From G020348385 sp964580235 (GTDB taxonomy: Bacteria > Acidobacteriota > Aminicenantia > Aminicenantales > Aminicenantaceae): DNA of 40,395 nt. The stretch covers positions 1 through 40,395 of the forward strand of contig CAZOJY010000020.1 in NCBI GenBank assembly GCA_964580235.1. Reading direction: 5' to 3'. Below the pieces are notes generated by a model that was not told the origin of the DNA, did no database searches, and saw only the letters and a program-made list of their open reading frames with translations. The position numbers and the translations under genes were made by a program. Shown here in pieces: positions 23,307-31,951 of the stretch. Position 1 is the first letter of the stretch. Each line of letters starts with the position of its first letter.

Positions 23307-23768
23307 ATGAAAAAAAGAGAGAGGAAAATTCCGGCAATAAAAGATGGCTCTGTGATCGATCATATTCCCAGTCGTGATACTTTCAGGATCATGCGGATTT
23401 TAGATCCACAAGAATTTATTCATCCGATAACCGTAACTTTAAATTTGGAAAGCAAAAAGATGGGGAAAAAGGGTGTGATCAAAATAGACAATCGCTTTTT
23501 AACAAAAAAAGAAGTGAATAAGATTGCCATACTTGCTCCCAGCGCAACGGTGAGTATCATAAAAAATTACAAAATCGAGGAGAAAATCGAAGTTGAAATA
23601 CCTGAAGAATTGGTGGGAATTATCAACTGTTCAAATCCAATGTGTGTGACGAATAGAGAAAAAGTGGATACAAAATTCAGAGTCATAAGAGATGAACCAT
23701 TAGAGGCGAAATGCCTGTATTGTGAAAGAGTGTATGGAAAGGAAGATCTGGAAATCAAAAGAAAATAA
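23307..23768 (+). CDS. pyrI: Aspartate carbamoyltransferase regulatory subunit
   Basis: 153 residues, normal length for PyrI. The N-terminal allosteric domain has DGSVIDHIPSRDTFRIMRIL. The C-terminal zinc domain has the four Cys ligands in CSNPMC and CLYC. It binds nucleotide effectors and holds catalytic trimers together for feedback control of pyrimidine synthesis. It starts after an AGAGGGTGAATTGAT leader. Presence of an intact copy confirms the pyrB call. It is separated from pyrB by the reductase and has its own possible promoter and operator. Confidence 0.93.
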   Translation: MKKRERKIPAIKDGSVIDHIPSRDTFRIMRILDPQEFIHPITVTLNLESKKMGKKGVIKIDNRFLTKKEVNKIAILAPSATVSIIKNYKIEEKIEVEIPEELVGIINCSNPMCVTNREKVDTKFRVIRDEPLEAKCLYCERVYGKEDLEIKRK

Positions 23769-23832
23769 TATGGAGACATGAAAACAATCAATATTATCCT
23801 GCTGGGATAATGATGTAAGATTCTCGCTTTCG

Positions 23833-26433
23833 TTAATTTGTTTCCGGATAAAGCAGCGCATTGAGCAGGAATTTGTATGTTCCATGAGATTGAGCTCTGT
23901 GCTGACACGGGAAGCCGATCAGAATGATGTGCCCTTTTTTTTGCTGGATATCAACCACTGCGGCTTTGCGTGCAATCACATCTTCCCCGAATAGCCACCC
24001 GCTCAAAAGAATGTCATTTTCAGGAAATCTAGCCACGACTTTCCTATCCCATCCCTCAGAGGGGACTCGTGTGCGAAGAGCCATGCTTTGATAAAACATA
24101 ACTGCAGCTTCTCTTGGCATTCCGTATCCAATAGGGGATTTGTTATCGACTTCGACTCTTAAGATGGAACCAGGGCAGAAAAATTCGCTCCGGTCAACTT
24201 TCTCCAGGGCATTCCCAGCAGGGACTTGGAACTCCTGGAAAACCAATCCGCAGGCACCGTTGAGAGTAACAACAATACCTCCTTGTTCGATAAAGGACTT
24301 CAACTCTTCGACTCCTTCCTTTCCGATGCCACCTTCATACTCAGGAGGAATGCCTTCATTTGACCTTCTATCGCGTGAGGATAGGCTTCGCCTTCCTTGT
24401 ATGATGATTGCACCATTCTCATCTGCAAAGATGATCACATCAAACTTTGCTCTCAGGCTGACTTTCCTTTTATCTGTCTTTTTAAAATCCTTATTGTGAA
24501 GTGTCGTGTAAGGGATACCCAAATCATCAAAAACATATCGTGTCCAACCTTCATCCATGTTAGATCTCCATGACTGATAGAGCCCGATTCGATGCCTCTT
24601 GACTGGAGCTTTTGGGATTTCAGTGATGTTTTCGAGTGTATTGGCTTTAACATGCCATTTTTCCAAAAAACCAGGAAGGATCTTTTGGACCTCTGAGGTG
24701 TTTTTAGTGATAAAACTTCCTGGAGCCGCTTCAAATCCTTCACCTTTGACAATGTCCTTGGTACGGTAGATTTCAACGTTATCTTTAAGAAGGGAGAAAA
24801 CGACTGAATAGGAAGAATTAAGTCGGGAATCAAGGATGATAAATGATGCAGTCTCTTGGGGTGGTGTTATGGAAGGGTATGTAACTTTATCCAGTTTTAC
24901 AAGATTTGCCTTAAAGGGATTATTGATTTGAACACATTTAACTCCCATCTGTAATGGAAGAGTCCAGCCTGCATTGTCGTAAAGCAGTGGAATAAATGGG
25001 CCGTTAGGATATTGGCGGAGCGGATCTGGATGATTTTGTTTTTCGAGTAAAGCTTGCACATAAGGCCTGTAAGGCTGAGACGTCAGGATCACAAAAGAGC
25101 CAACAGGATAGACTTTATCGCCAACAATGAGGTCTTCTTCAGCTTGATGGATTTCTGCACCAGCGAACATTAGGGTGTCGAGCATTCTAAGTGTGGTGGG
25201 GTAATCGTTTTGCTTTTTGGGAATGACAAAGGCATAGGGTTGCCCTTCCTCCCTTTTTTCGATGGAGTCCTTGCACATTTTGTAAAAGTTGTACAAAAAT
25301 TCTTGCTTGTGAAGATAGGCTGTTTTAATCAGACTCATGGACAAGGTTAACTCGTAATCCACAATGTCTCTCAGCCTCCACCAGCCACCAGGCCATGGGT
25401 CCGGAAACTCCATGCTTTTTTCGATATATGATTCTGATATTTCCGAGAAGTCAATATTAATTGGGCTGGCTACCTTGACAGACGCCGCTTCGCTGAGCAG
25501 ACATATGGTGTTGTGAAACCAAGGAGTGTTATCACAGGCACCATCCCACCATCCAGCAAATTCGTGTCCGTACTGGACACCTTTAAAGCCATTCTTCTGG
25601 AGGTCATAGGCCATATTCATGCCGCACAGAGCCACACCACGCCAGAGAAGAGGATGGACATTGGGATTGGGAGGATTCGCAAAAGGCGGGATCCAAAGAC
25701 GCGCACCCGTTGCTCCCATCTCGTGCTGGTCGATATGGATTTGTGGAATCCAGTCCTGATACATGACTTTGGTGACGGCTTTTGTTTCGGAAAGGTTTAA
25801 CATGAACCAGTCACGATTGTTATCATGACCGGCATAATGTTGGTACAGCCAGGGCATACGGCCTCCCTCATATTGGGTTCCTACATATTTTCTGTACCAA
25901 TCCGTAACCATTTGCTGGCCGTCCGGGTTAATGGTTGGTGCGACCAGAATGATGACATCTTCCAGAACTTTATCAGCATCAAATGGTGTTTTGCCTGTCA
26001 CTAATTTGTGTGCAAATTCCATGGCCATCTGAGAAGAGCCGATTTCTGTTGAGTGAAGATTACAAGTTATAAAAACCATAACCTTGCCTTCTTTTGCCAG
26101 TCTTCCGGCTTCATCAGGAGTCAGGTCTCTTGCATCTCTCAGTTTTTTGTTTATGTCCCGATAGGTGTCGAGCCTGGCCATGTTTTCCTCAGAAGTAATG
26201 ACAGCCATAATTATAGGCTTGTTTAAGGTAGACTGGCCTATGGTCAAAACCTTGATTTTTCCCGATTCTTCATCGAGCTTTTGGAAATAAGCCTGGATTT
26301 GATTGTAATCAGCTAGCTTCCGGTCAGCGCCTATTTTATGGCCTAAGACTTTTTCAGGAGGAGTTTGGGAAACAAGAATCAAGGGCAATAATAATAAAAG
26401 AACTGAGATAGAAAACAGGATTTTTTTGTTCAT
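23833..26433 (-). CDS. Secreted M14-family metallocarboxypeptidase, large form
   Basis: 866 residues with a signal peptide (MNKKILFSISVLLLLLPLIL). The M14 zinc site is visible: HSTE (His127, Glu130) in FITCNLHSTEIGS, and His in IHIDQHEMG (~237). GHDNNRDWF (~202-210) matches the substrate-carboxylate-binding NR pair of carboxypeptidases. The C-terminal half (from ~480) holds a glutamine-amidotransferase-like fold seen in large M14 proteins (IIFADENGAI, EGVEELKSFIEQGGIVVTLN). It removes residues from peptide C-termini outside the cytoplasm. CTGGAGGAATCA precedes the ATG. It is the last gene of the minus-strand run, 51 bp after the serine-hydrolase gene. Confidence 0.88.
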   Translation of the reverse strand: MNKKILFSISVLLLLLPLILVSQTPPEKVLGHKIGADRKLADYNQIQAYFQKLDEESGKIKVLTIGQSTLNKPIIMAVITSEENMARLDTYRDINKKLRDARDLTPDEAGRLAKEGKVMVFITCNLHSTEIGSSQMAMEFAHKLVTGKTPFDADKVLEDVIILVAPTINPDGQQMVTDWYRKYVGTQYEGGRMPWLYQHYAGHDNNRDWFMLNLSETKAVTKVMYQDWIPQIHIDQHEMGATGARLWIPPFANPPNPNVHPLLWRGVALCGMNMAYDLQKNGFKGVQYGHEFAGWWDGACDNTPWFHNTICLLSEAASVKVASPINIDFSEISESYIEKSMEFPDPWPGGWWRLRDIVDYELTLSMSLIKTAYLHKQEFLYNFYKMCKDSIEKREEGQPYAFVIPKKQNDYPTTLRMLDTLMFAGAEIHQAEEDLIVGDKVYPVGSFVILTSQPYRPYVQALLEKQNHPDPLRQYPNGPFIPLLYDNAGWTLPLQMGVKCVQINNPFKANLVKLDKVTYPSITPPQETASFIILDSRLNSSYSVVFSLLKDNVEIYRTKDIVKGEGFEAAPGSFITKNTSEVQKILPGFLEKWHVKANTLENITEIPKAPVKRHRIGLYQSWRSNMDEGWTRYVFDDLGIPYTTLHNKDFKKTDKRKVSLRAKFDVIIFADENGAIIIQGRRSLSSRDRRSNEGIPPEYEGGIGKEGVEELKSFIEQGGIVVTLNGACGLVFQEFQVPAGNALEKVDRSEFFCPGSILRVEVDNKSPIGYGMPREAAVMFYQSMALRTRVPSEGWDRKVVARFPENDILLSGWLFGEDVIARKAAVVDIQQKKGHIILIGFPCQHRAQSHGTYKFLLNALLYPETN

Positions 26434-26484
26434 TGATTCCTCCAGATTAATAAAAGTGACCTTGGTAAACGTATCAGCCAGTCA

Positions 26485-27942
26485 CTATTCCTTCAGCTTT
26501 TGAAACCTTAAATTTTTAACACGTCCTGCCTGGAGTATGAAACCCGTAATTCTTTTTTCTCTGTCTTTCGTAAATTTCAGATTACGCATGCCCCAACCAA
26601 AACGTTCGGTGGAATATGGTGCAAGAATGCTTGAAGTTTCCCTCAGTTTTAAGACCAAATTATTGTTTTCCACATCCAGAATATAGGTGATATCGAGTTC
26701 ATCACTGTAATAGTTCCCGGCATATTTCTGCAATTGTGAAGAAGACAGCCTAATGGGCTCGGGCCTGTCTTCAGAGCGACGTCCCCTCTGTCTTGGAGCA
26801 GGGGGCTCGGTGAATTGATCTGCAAGATACAAATCTGCAATTTTTCTTGCGATTCTTCCTGCACTAAAATTACTCAAGTTTGACAGGATCACAATAGAAA
26901 ACTGCTGGTCAGGAAACTGCATATATTGAGCCTGATACCCGACGGCAGATCCTCCATGACTTATGGTCCTTAAACCGCCATAAAGACTTATATTCAGCCC
27001 AGAGGCGTAGGGGAGAACTTCACCGTTGTTCAGTTTCCCTTGAGTTAACATCATATTGATCAGATTTTGAGTGCCTTTTCCCAGTTTGTTTTGATAGAAA
27101 TTTTGGTCCCATTTAAAGAAATCTTCTATTGTTGTAAAAACACCCAAATCACCAATCACTTTAAGCCGAAGTATATCTAATCTGAATCCGCTTTCTTTCT
27201 TTGGAGAATATCCATACGCTCTGTTTTTCACAATCAAATTTGGATTGTCATGAAAATGAGTGCTGTTCATCCCGAGCGGGTCAAAGATATATTTTTTTGC
27301 AAAGGCGCTTGTTTTCATTCCGCTCACCCGACTCACGATTTCTGAGAGTAAAAAATACCCCGAATTTGAATAGGAATACATCTCTCCAGGCTTAAAATTG
27401 AGTTCTTTCTGCCGCAAGAGCGTTCTGACAAGTTCGGTGGGAGTATAGACATAACCGCTTCCTTCCGGTTTCCCCATCAATTCCACAAGAGTCAAATATT
27501 CGCGCACACCGCTGGTATGATGGAGAAGGCGCTTGAGTGTTACCGGTCCATTATACTCGGGCCAATCAGGGATGTATTTTCGGATGTCGTCATCCAGGGA
27601 AAGTTTTCCCCGTTCGGCAAGAATGGCTATACACATGGCAATAAACTGTTTCGAAATAGAACCAGTTCGTGAAGGAGTCTGTGGAGTCCAGGGCAGAGAA
27701 TATTCAAGGTTAGCCAGTCCGTAACCGCGAGCGTAAATGATTCTTCCATCCTTGAATATTCCAAGAGCTGCCCCCGGGGAATCAGCTTTGTCCCACTGCT
27801 TAAACAATTCATCCACTCGATCTGTAAGATCTGTGTGTGTGTATGCTTGAGAAACACCGGCTTGCTGTGTCGAAGTGCCAAAAACTAATAAAAAGGACAC
27901 CCACAATGCAAATCCTAACGGAATTTTTTTTCTTCTATTCAT
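26485..27942 (-). CDS. Serine hydrolase, class C beta-lactamase/D-aminopeptidase fold
   Basis: 485 residues with an N-terminal signal-like segment (LGFALWVSFLLVFG). Active-site motifs of the PF00144-type fold are clear: SISK (nucleophile Ser95, Lys98), YSN (Tyr191) and HGG near 325. A C-terminal ~100-residue beta domain (YAGNYYSDELDITYILDVEN) is typical of non-lactamase members. These act as esterases, D-aminopeptidases or peptidases, so it need not confer resistance. AGGA precedes the ATG. It is 31 bp downstream of the S9 peptidase, with which it is probably co-transcribed. A role in peptide trimming fits the context. Confidence 0.85.
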   Translation of the reverse strand: MNRRKKIPLGFALWVSFLLVFGTSTQQAGVSQAYTHTDLTDRVDELFKQWDKADSPGAALGIFKDGRIIYARGYGLANLEYSLPWTPQTPSRTGSISKQFIAMCIAILAERGKLSLDDDIRKYIPDWPEYNGPVTLKRLLHHTSGVREYLTLVELMGKPEGSGYVYTPTELVRTLLRQKELNFKPGEMYSYSNSGYFLLSEIVSRVSGMKTSAFAKKYIFDPLGMNSTHFHDNPNLIVKNRAYGYSPKKESGFRLDILRLKVIGDLGVFTTIEDFFKWDQNFYQNKLGKGTQNLINMMLTQGKLNNGEVLPYASGLNISLYGGLRTISHGGSAVGYQAQYMQFPDQQFSIVILSNLSNFSAGRIARKIADLYLADQFTEPPAPRQRGRRSEDRPEPIRLSSSQLQKYAGNYYSDELDITYILDVENNNLVLKLRETSSILAPYSTERFGWGMRNLKFTKDREKRITGFILQAGRVKNLRFQKLKE

Positions 27943-27973
27943 TTTGTATCCTAATTCCGAAAAATTTATATTT

Positions 27974-29974
27974 TCAATCTTTTCTGTCCCATGGTTTCCA
28001 GTCTATTCCTAGGATGTATTTCTGCATCCATCTAATTTCTTCTATATCACGTCGACGCTGATGCCGGGGTTCGCGAAATCCATGCGGTTCTCGAGGAAAT
28101 TTGATGAATCTTACCGGAGCTTTGCCGATCTCTCTGAGCGCATTGAAGAACATCATGGCCTGGCCGGGAGTGCTCACAACATCTTCGGAGCCGTGGAGCA
28201 GCAGGGTAGGAGTCGTCACATTTTTAACATACCAGAGAGAAGAAACTTTGCGCCATTCCTCAGGATTTATCCAATGGGCTCCGCCTATATAATGAAGTTT
28301 GAGGTCATAGCTGAGGCCTGGTCCTGACTCCGCAGTCCAGCTCCCCACCATAGCACCCAAGGAGGCCGCCTTGAAGCGGTCTGTTTGTGTGATAACCCAA
28401 CTGCCGAGGATTCCTCCCCAGCTCCAACCCCGGACTCCCAGCCTTTCGGGGTCCGCAATATCCTTCTCTATCAAATAGTCAACTCCTGTCATGACATCAT
28501 CGTATTCGCCGCCTCCGACATCTCCTTGCAAAGCGCATAGAAGATCATCTCCGTAGCTGTCGCTGCCGCGAATATTCGGGCCGAGCGAGGCATACCCCAG
28601 TCCAGCAAAAATATGGAACACAGACCTGAATCTGTTAGCAAAACGCCCCGGCGGACCTCCATGAATGGTTACAATAAGAGGAAGTTTTGTCCCTTGTTCG
28701 GAATTTTTTGGAACATACAGGACTCCTTCAATTTCCATGCCGTCCTTGCTATTCCAACGTATGATATCGCTCTTTGCAAGAAGAATCTCTTTTTTGATCC
28801 ATGGGTTTGCATCAGTCAGGCGAACAGGATCTAATTTTCCCACTGGAGAAACATACAGATCTGGACAGGTGTCAAAATTGCTGTAGGAATAGACCATCTT
28901 TGTCCTGTCTTTGGAAAAAGCGAGAATTCGGAGTGTGCCCTTAACTTTCGTGATGTCTGTGATCTTTCCAGTTTTGATGTTGATTTGGTGGAGATTGAGA
29001 TCAGTACGGCGCGTCTCGTTAAACAATAGATTTTCACCGTCGGGTGTCCATGCAAGGCTAGAAATATTCCCCTGCCTGGGATTTTCCAGCTTCCTTTTCT
29101 CGTCCGTATCAGGGTTCATGATCCAGAGGTACCCGTGAGTCAGGTCGAAATCCTGATCAGAAGGGGCGTGAAAGATAAATGTCTTTCCATCGGGGGCCCA
29201 AAGGATATTACTCTCCGGAGCATTATTGTTGGTGAGGCATACTGGATTTGGATTTCCTACGTCAACTAAATAGAGCTCTGACAGAAAGAAAAAATTATCG
29301 GTCTCTTGTTTAGTTGCTTCAAATACGACACGCTTACCATCGGGAGAAACATCGAAATTATTGATGATAAGTTCTTCATTGGTTAATCTCTTTTCTTCCT
29401 TGGATGAAATATTGAATACCCAGAGGTTTCGCCAACGGGCTTCTTCTCTCCCGTTCGGCCCTTCAAAAATAAAAATAGCGTCATCTCCCAAATCATATTC
29501 TTTTTTCTCTTCTTTACCTATCGCCTCTTCAGCCGTAAAAAATATTTGGCTTGCATCCAGAGACCACTTATAAGAATCGATGCTGTTTTTGTGATGTGTG
29601 AGCTGCATGGCCTCACCGCCGCCGAGGCTCATGATGTATATCTGACTGTTTTTCTCTACTGTACGCTTAAAAGAGAGATATTTTCCGTCTGGTGAAAACT
29701 GAAATGAACTGCCGCCTGCATCCCCAATATATCGTACGGCCTCACCACCGCTCGCTGGAATCATGAAGTATTGCGTTTTTCTTTTGTTCTTTTCCCAATC
29801 CAGTTCCGATTTTGAGAAAAATACCCTTTCACCGTCTGGGGACATTTGTACATTTCCCAGACGAACCATATTCAATGCATCATCGACAGTCATAGGACGG
29901 AGATTTGCCTTCTGTGAGTAAAGTGGGCTGAGACAGAATAGAATGAAAATTTTACATAGAATATTTTTTTTCAA
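27974..29974 (-). CDS. Secreted S9-family (prolyl oligopeptidase-like) serine peptidase
   Basis: 666 residues; signal peptide ILCKIFILFCLSPLYSQ. An N-terminal beta-propeller (PD40-like repeats: QMSPDGERVFFSKS, FSPDGKYLSFKR, DVSPDGKRVVFEA, WAPDGKTFIFHA, WTPDGENLLFNE) precedes an alpha/beta hydrolase domain. The catalytic triad is Ser518 in VRGWSWGGI, Asp598 in HGSEDVVS and His631 in REPHGF. It releases dipeptides or cuts short peptides after Pro or similar residues. The start is TTG with AAAGGAGG five bases upstream. The palindromic repeat island begins 12 bp upstream of this start codon, so read-through from upstream genes may be limited. Confidence 0.9.
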   Translation of the reverse strand: MKKNILCKIFILFCLSPLYSQKANLRPMTVDDALNMVRLGNVQMSPDGERVFFSKSELDWEKNKRKTQYFMIPASGGEAVRYIGDAGGSSFQFSPDGKYLSFKRTVEKNSQIYIMSLGGGEAMQLTHHKNSIDSYKWSLDASQIFFTAEEAIGKEEKKEYDLGDDAIFIFEGPNGREEARWRNLWVFNISSKEEKRLTNEELIINNFDVSPDGKRVVFEATKQETDNFFFLSELYLVDVGNPNPVCLTNNNAPESNILWAPDGKTFIFHAPSDQDFDLTHGYLWIMNPDTDEKRKLENPRQGNISSLAWTPDGENLLFNETRRTDLNLHQINIKTGKITDITKVKGTLRILAFSKDRTKMVYSYSNFDTCPDLYVSPVGKLDPVRLTDANPWIKKEILLAKSDIIRWNSKDGMEIEGVLYVPKNSEQGTKLPLIVTIHGGPPGRFANRFRSVFHIFAGLGYASLGPNIRGSDSYGDDLLCALQGDVGGGEYDDVMTGVDYLIEKDIADPERLGVRGWSWGGILGSWVITQTDRFKAASLGAMVGSWTAESGPGLSYDLKLHYIGGAHWINPEEWRKVSSLWYVKNVTTPTLLLHGSEDVVSTPGQAMMFFNALREIGKAPVRFIKFPREPHGFREPRHQRRRDIEEIRWMQKYILGIDWKPWDRKD

Positions 29975-29986
29975 GCAAACCTCCTT

Positions 29987-30194
29987 TAACCTGGATAATT
30001 CATAAATTATCCAGGTTACCCTGAATTATCAATGTATGAAGGGAGACATTGCCAGAAATTCAGGGGACACGTTACCGATTTTAAAACAAATCGGTACAAG
30101 TCCCCAATTTCTGGTACATGTTTATGAATAATTCAGGTTAAGATATTTAGACTTAATTTTAGTGAGCATCCTATTTTACCTGGATAAGTCAGGT
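29987..30194. repeat. Palindromic repeat island (nested hairpins)
   Basis: Between the S9 and deacylase genes lie several nested inverted repeats. At 29987-30018 a perfect 14-bp stem has a 4-base loop. CCTGAATTAT (30020-30029) pairs with ATAATTCAGG (30128-30137). Inside that, 30052-30114 forms a long hairpin: CCAGAAATT with AATTTCTGG, GGGGAC with GTCCCC, and ACCGATTT with AAATCGGT. ACCTG/CAGGT follows at 30178-30194. Units like TAACCTG-R-ATTATTCATR recur at 20833 and 11570. This looks like a REP- or MITE-type mobile repeat. It may also end transcription. Confidence 0.7.
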
Positions 30195-31919
30195 TTATTG
30201 GTTCTCAGTTAACAGAAGCAGTTTACCGTTAAGGGCTCCATTGTATTCACCGCTTTCTATGCTGATCTCTCCATTTACAAGCACGTATTCAGTTCCTGTG
30301 CTGTATTGACGTGCATTAGAGGGTGTGCCGTTATCCCTAACAGTTTCAGGATCGAATATGACGATATCCGCTTTACAGCCCTCTTTGATTACTCCTCTAT
30401 CTTCCATGGCAAGAAAAGAGGCAGGAAGTGAAGTCATTTTCTTGATGGCATTCTCCAGGGTCAATACCTTCTCTTCTCTAACGTACTTGCGGAGCACCCT
30501 GGCTTGGCTGCCAAAAGCACGGGGATGTCCTATCCTTGGTTTGTCTGCTCCTTTTAGGATAGACACTGCATCCCCATCACTCGAGAACATCAGCCAATCC
30601 TGTTCCATTGTATGCTTCATGTCGTCCTCCGACATGACTCCACAAGCAACATATAAGTCAGGTTCATCAATGACTAGATCCGCGGCAACATCAAATGGAT
30701 CTCTGTTCTGTTCTTTGGCTATGTCTGAAAGGATTTTTCCGATCAAATGAGCATTTTTTTTGGCCACTGTAACCAAATAACTATCCCAACCTGCCAAGGC
30801 TACAGAACTCGGCTTATGAAGCTCACCCTCGAGTACCGATTTTCTGATCTGCTTCCGTTTTGATTTATCAGCAAGGGCTTTTGCCAGCTCCTCAACATAC
30901 TGCCCTCTCAACTTCTGCCTCTCCAAATCTGGTAAACTCCGATCTCTCATCTTCTCTCTAAGTCCTGCGAATGGTTCCATGTCATCCGGAAGGTGAAAAG
31001 GGGCCCAGCCAGCATTTCTGGTGATCGGCAGGATGGGCCCTCCTGATGCATAATGATAGGGATACATATCTGCAACGATGTCAATTCCTCTGGTCCGAGC
31101 GTCATTAATTAATTTGACAGCGTCTTTCAATGTTCTCCAGTAATCCTTGCGGCATACTTTGAAGTGAGACACGTTGGCTCGCACTCCGGCTTCTTCAGCG
31201 ATTCTAATGGTTTCTTGGGTGGATTCAGGGACACGATCAAACTCATTGCGCTGATGACTGGCATAAACTCCTCCATACTCACCAACTACTTTTGCCACTT
31301 CGATAATTTCTTCTGTGCTTGAGTAGCGGTCAGGGATATACTCCAGTCCTGTGCTCATTCCCCAGGCACCTTCCTTCATCGCCTGATGCACAATCGATTT
31401 CATCTTTTCAATTTCATCATGTGTGGCCTCACGCGGTTCTCTCCCCATCACTGCTTCCCTGATAGTGCCGAATCCAACAAGATGAACGGCATTTGTTCCT
31501 ATGCCTAGTTGTTCCCATTCAGCTTTGGTTTCTGCAATTTTAAACGTGCCGCTTCCACAGTTCCCTGTCACAACCGTGGTTGTTCCCTGAATGAGGTAAT
31601 TCAGGTTCACGTTGGAGTCAACTTGACCCAACCCCTCATCACAATGGGTATGCATGTCAATGAATCCAGGCGCAACGACAAATCTCTGAGCGTTTATTAT
31701 TCTGTCAGCAGTTTTATCTGAAAGGTCGCCAACCGCCACGATTGTGTCTCCAGATATGCCGATATCCCCATAAAAACTTGGATCTCCTGTTCCATCAATG
31801 ATCCTTCCATTTAAGATGAGAATGTCGTAATCAACAGCAGTCTGATTGCAGCTTGAAGTGAAAGAGAATACAACTATTGTTAAACACGCAAAGATTAAAT
31901 ATTGGATTTTTTGCATCAT
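30195..31919 (-). CDS. N-acyl-D-amino-acid deacylase (D-aminoacylase), lipoprotein
   Basis: 574 residues from the ATG at 31919; AAGGAG lies 4 bases upstream, and the adjacent ATG at 31916 is equally possible. Signal QKIQYLIFACLTIVVFSFTSSC has a lipobox. The amidohydrolase metal site is complete for the D-aminoacylase class: HTH in FIDMHTHCDEG, Cys in VTGNCGSG, His in YASHQRNE and NVSHFK, Asp in FSSDGDA. It frees D-amino acids from N-acyl derivatives, possibly peptidoglycan or non-ribosomal peptide debris. It lies next to an APC permease (32 bp away), suggesting uptake of the released amino acid. Periplasmic, membrane-anchored. Confidence 0.88.
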   Translation of the reverse strand: MMQKIQYLIFACLTIVVFSFTSSCNQTAVDYDILILNGRIIDGTGDPSFYGDIGISGDTIVAVGDLSDKTADRIINAQRFVVAPGFIDMHTHCDEGLGQVDSNVNLNYLIQGTTTVVTGNCGSGTFKIAETKAEWEQLGIGTNAVHLVGFGTIREAVMGREPREATHDEIEKMKSIVHQAMKEGAWGMSTGLEYIPDRYSSTEEIIEVAKVVGEYGGVYASHQRNEFDRVPESTQETIRIAEEAGVRANVSHFKVCRKDYWRTLKDAVKLINDARTRGIDIVADMYPYHYASGGPILPITRNAGWAPFHLPDDMEPFAGLREKMRDRSLPDLERQKLRGQYVEELAKALADKSKRKQIRKSVLEGELHKPSSVALAGWDSYLVTVAKKNAHLIGKILSDIAKEQNRDPFDVAADLVIDEPDLYVACGVMSEDDMKHTMEQDWLMFSSDGDAVSILKGADKPRIGHPRAFGSQARVLRKYVREEKVLTLENAIKKMTSLPASFLAMEDRGVIKEGCKADIVIFDPETVRDNGTPSNARQYSTGTEYVLVNGEISIESGEYNGALNGKLLLLTENQ

Positions 31920-31951
31920 GAGACTCCTTTTTTTATGTGTGTACACGGCCT

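Noticed and set aside
26485..27942. Antibiotic-resistance beta-lactamase
   Set aside because: SISK, YSN and HGG motifs define the fold, but the extra C-terminal domain and peptidase neighbours fit non-lactamase hydrolases better.
29987..30194. CRISPR array
   Set aside because: Units are nested palindromes without regular spacers, and no cas gene is present.
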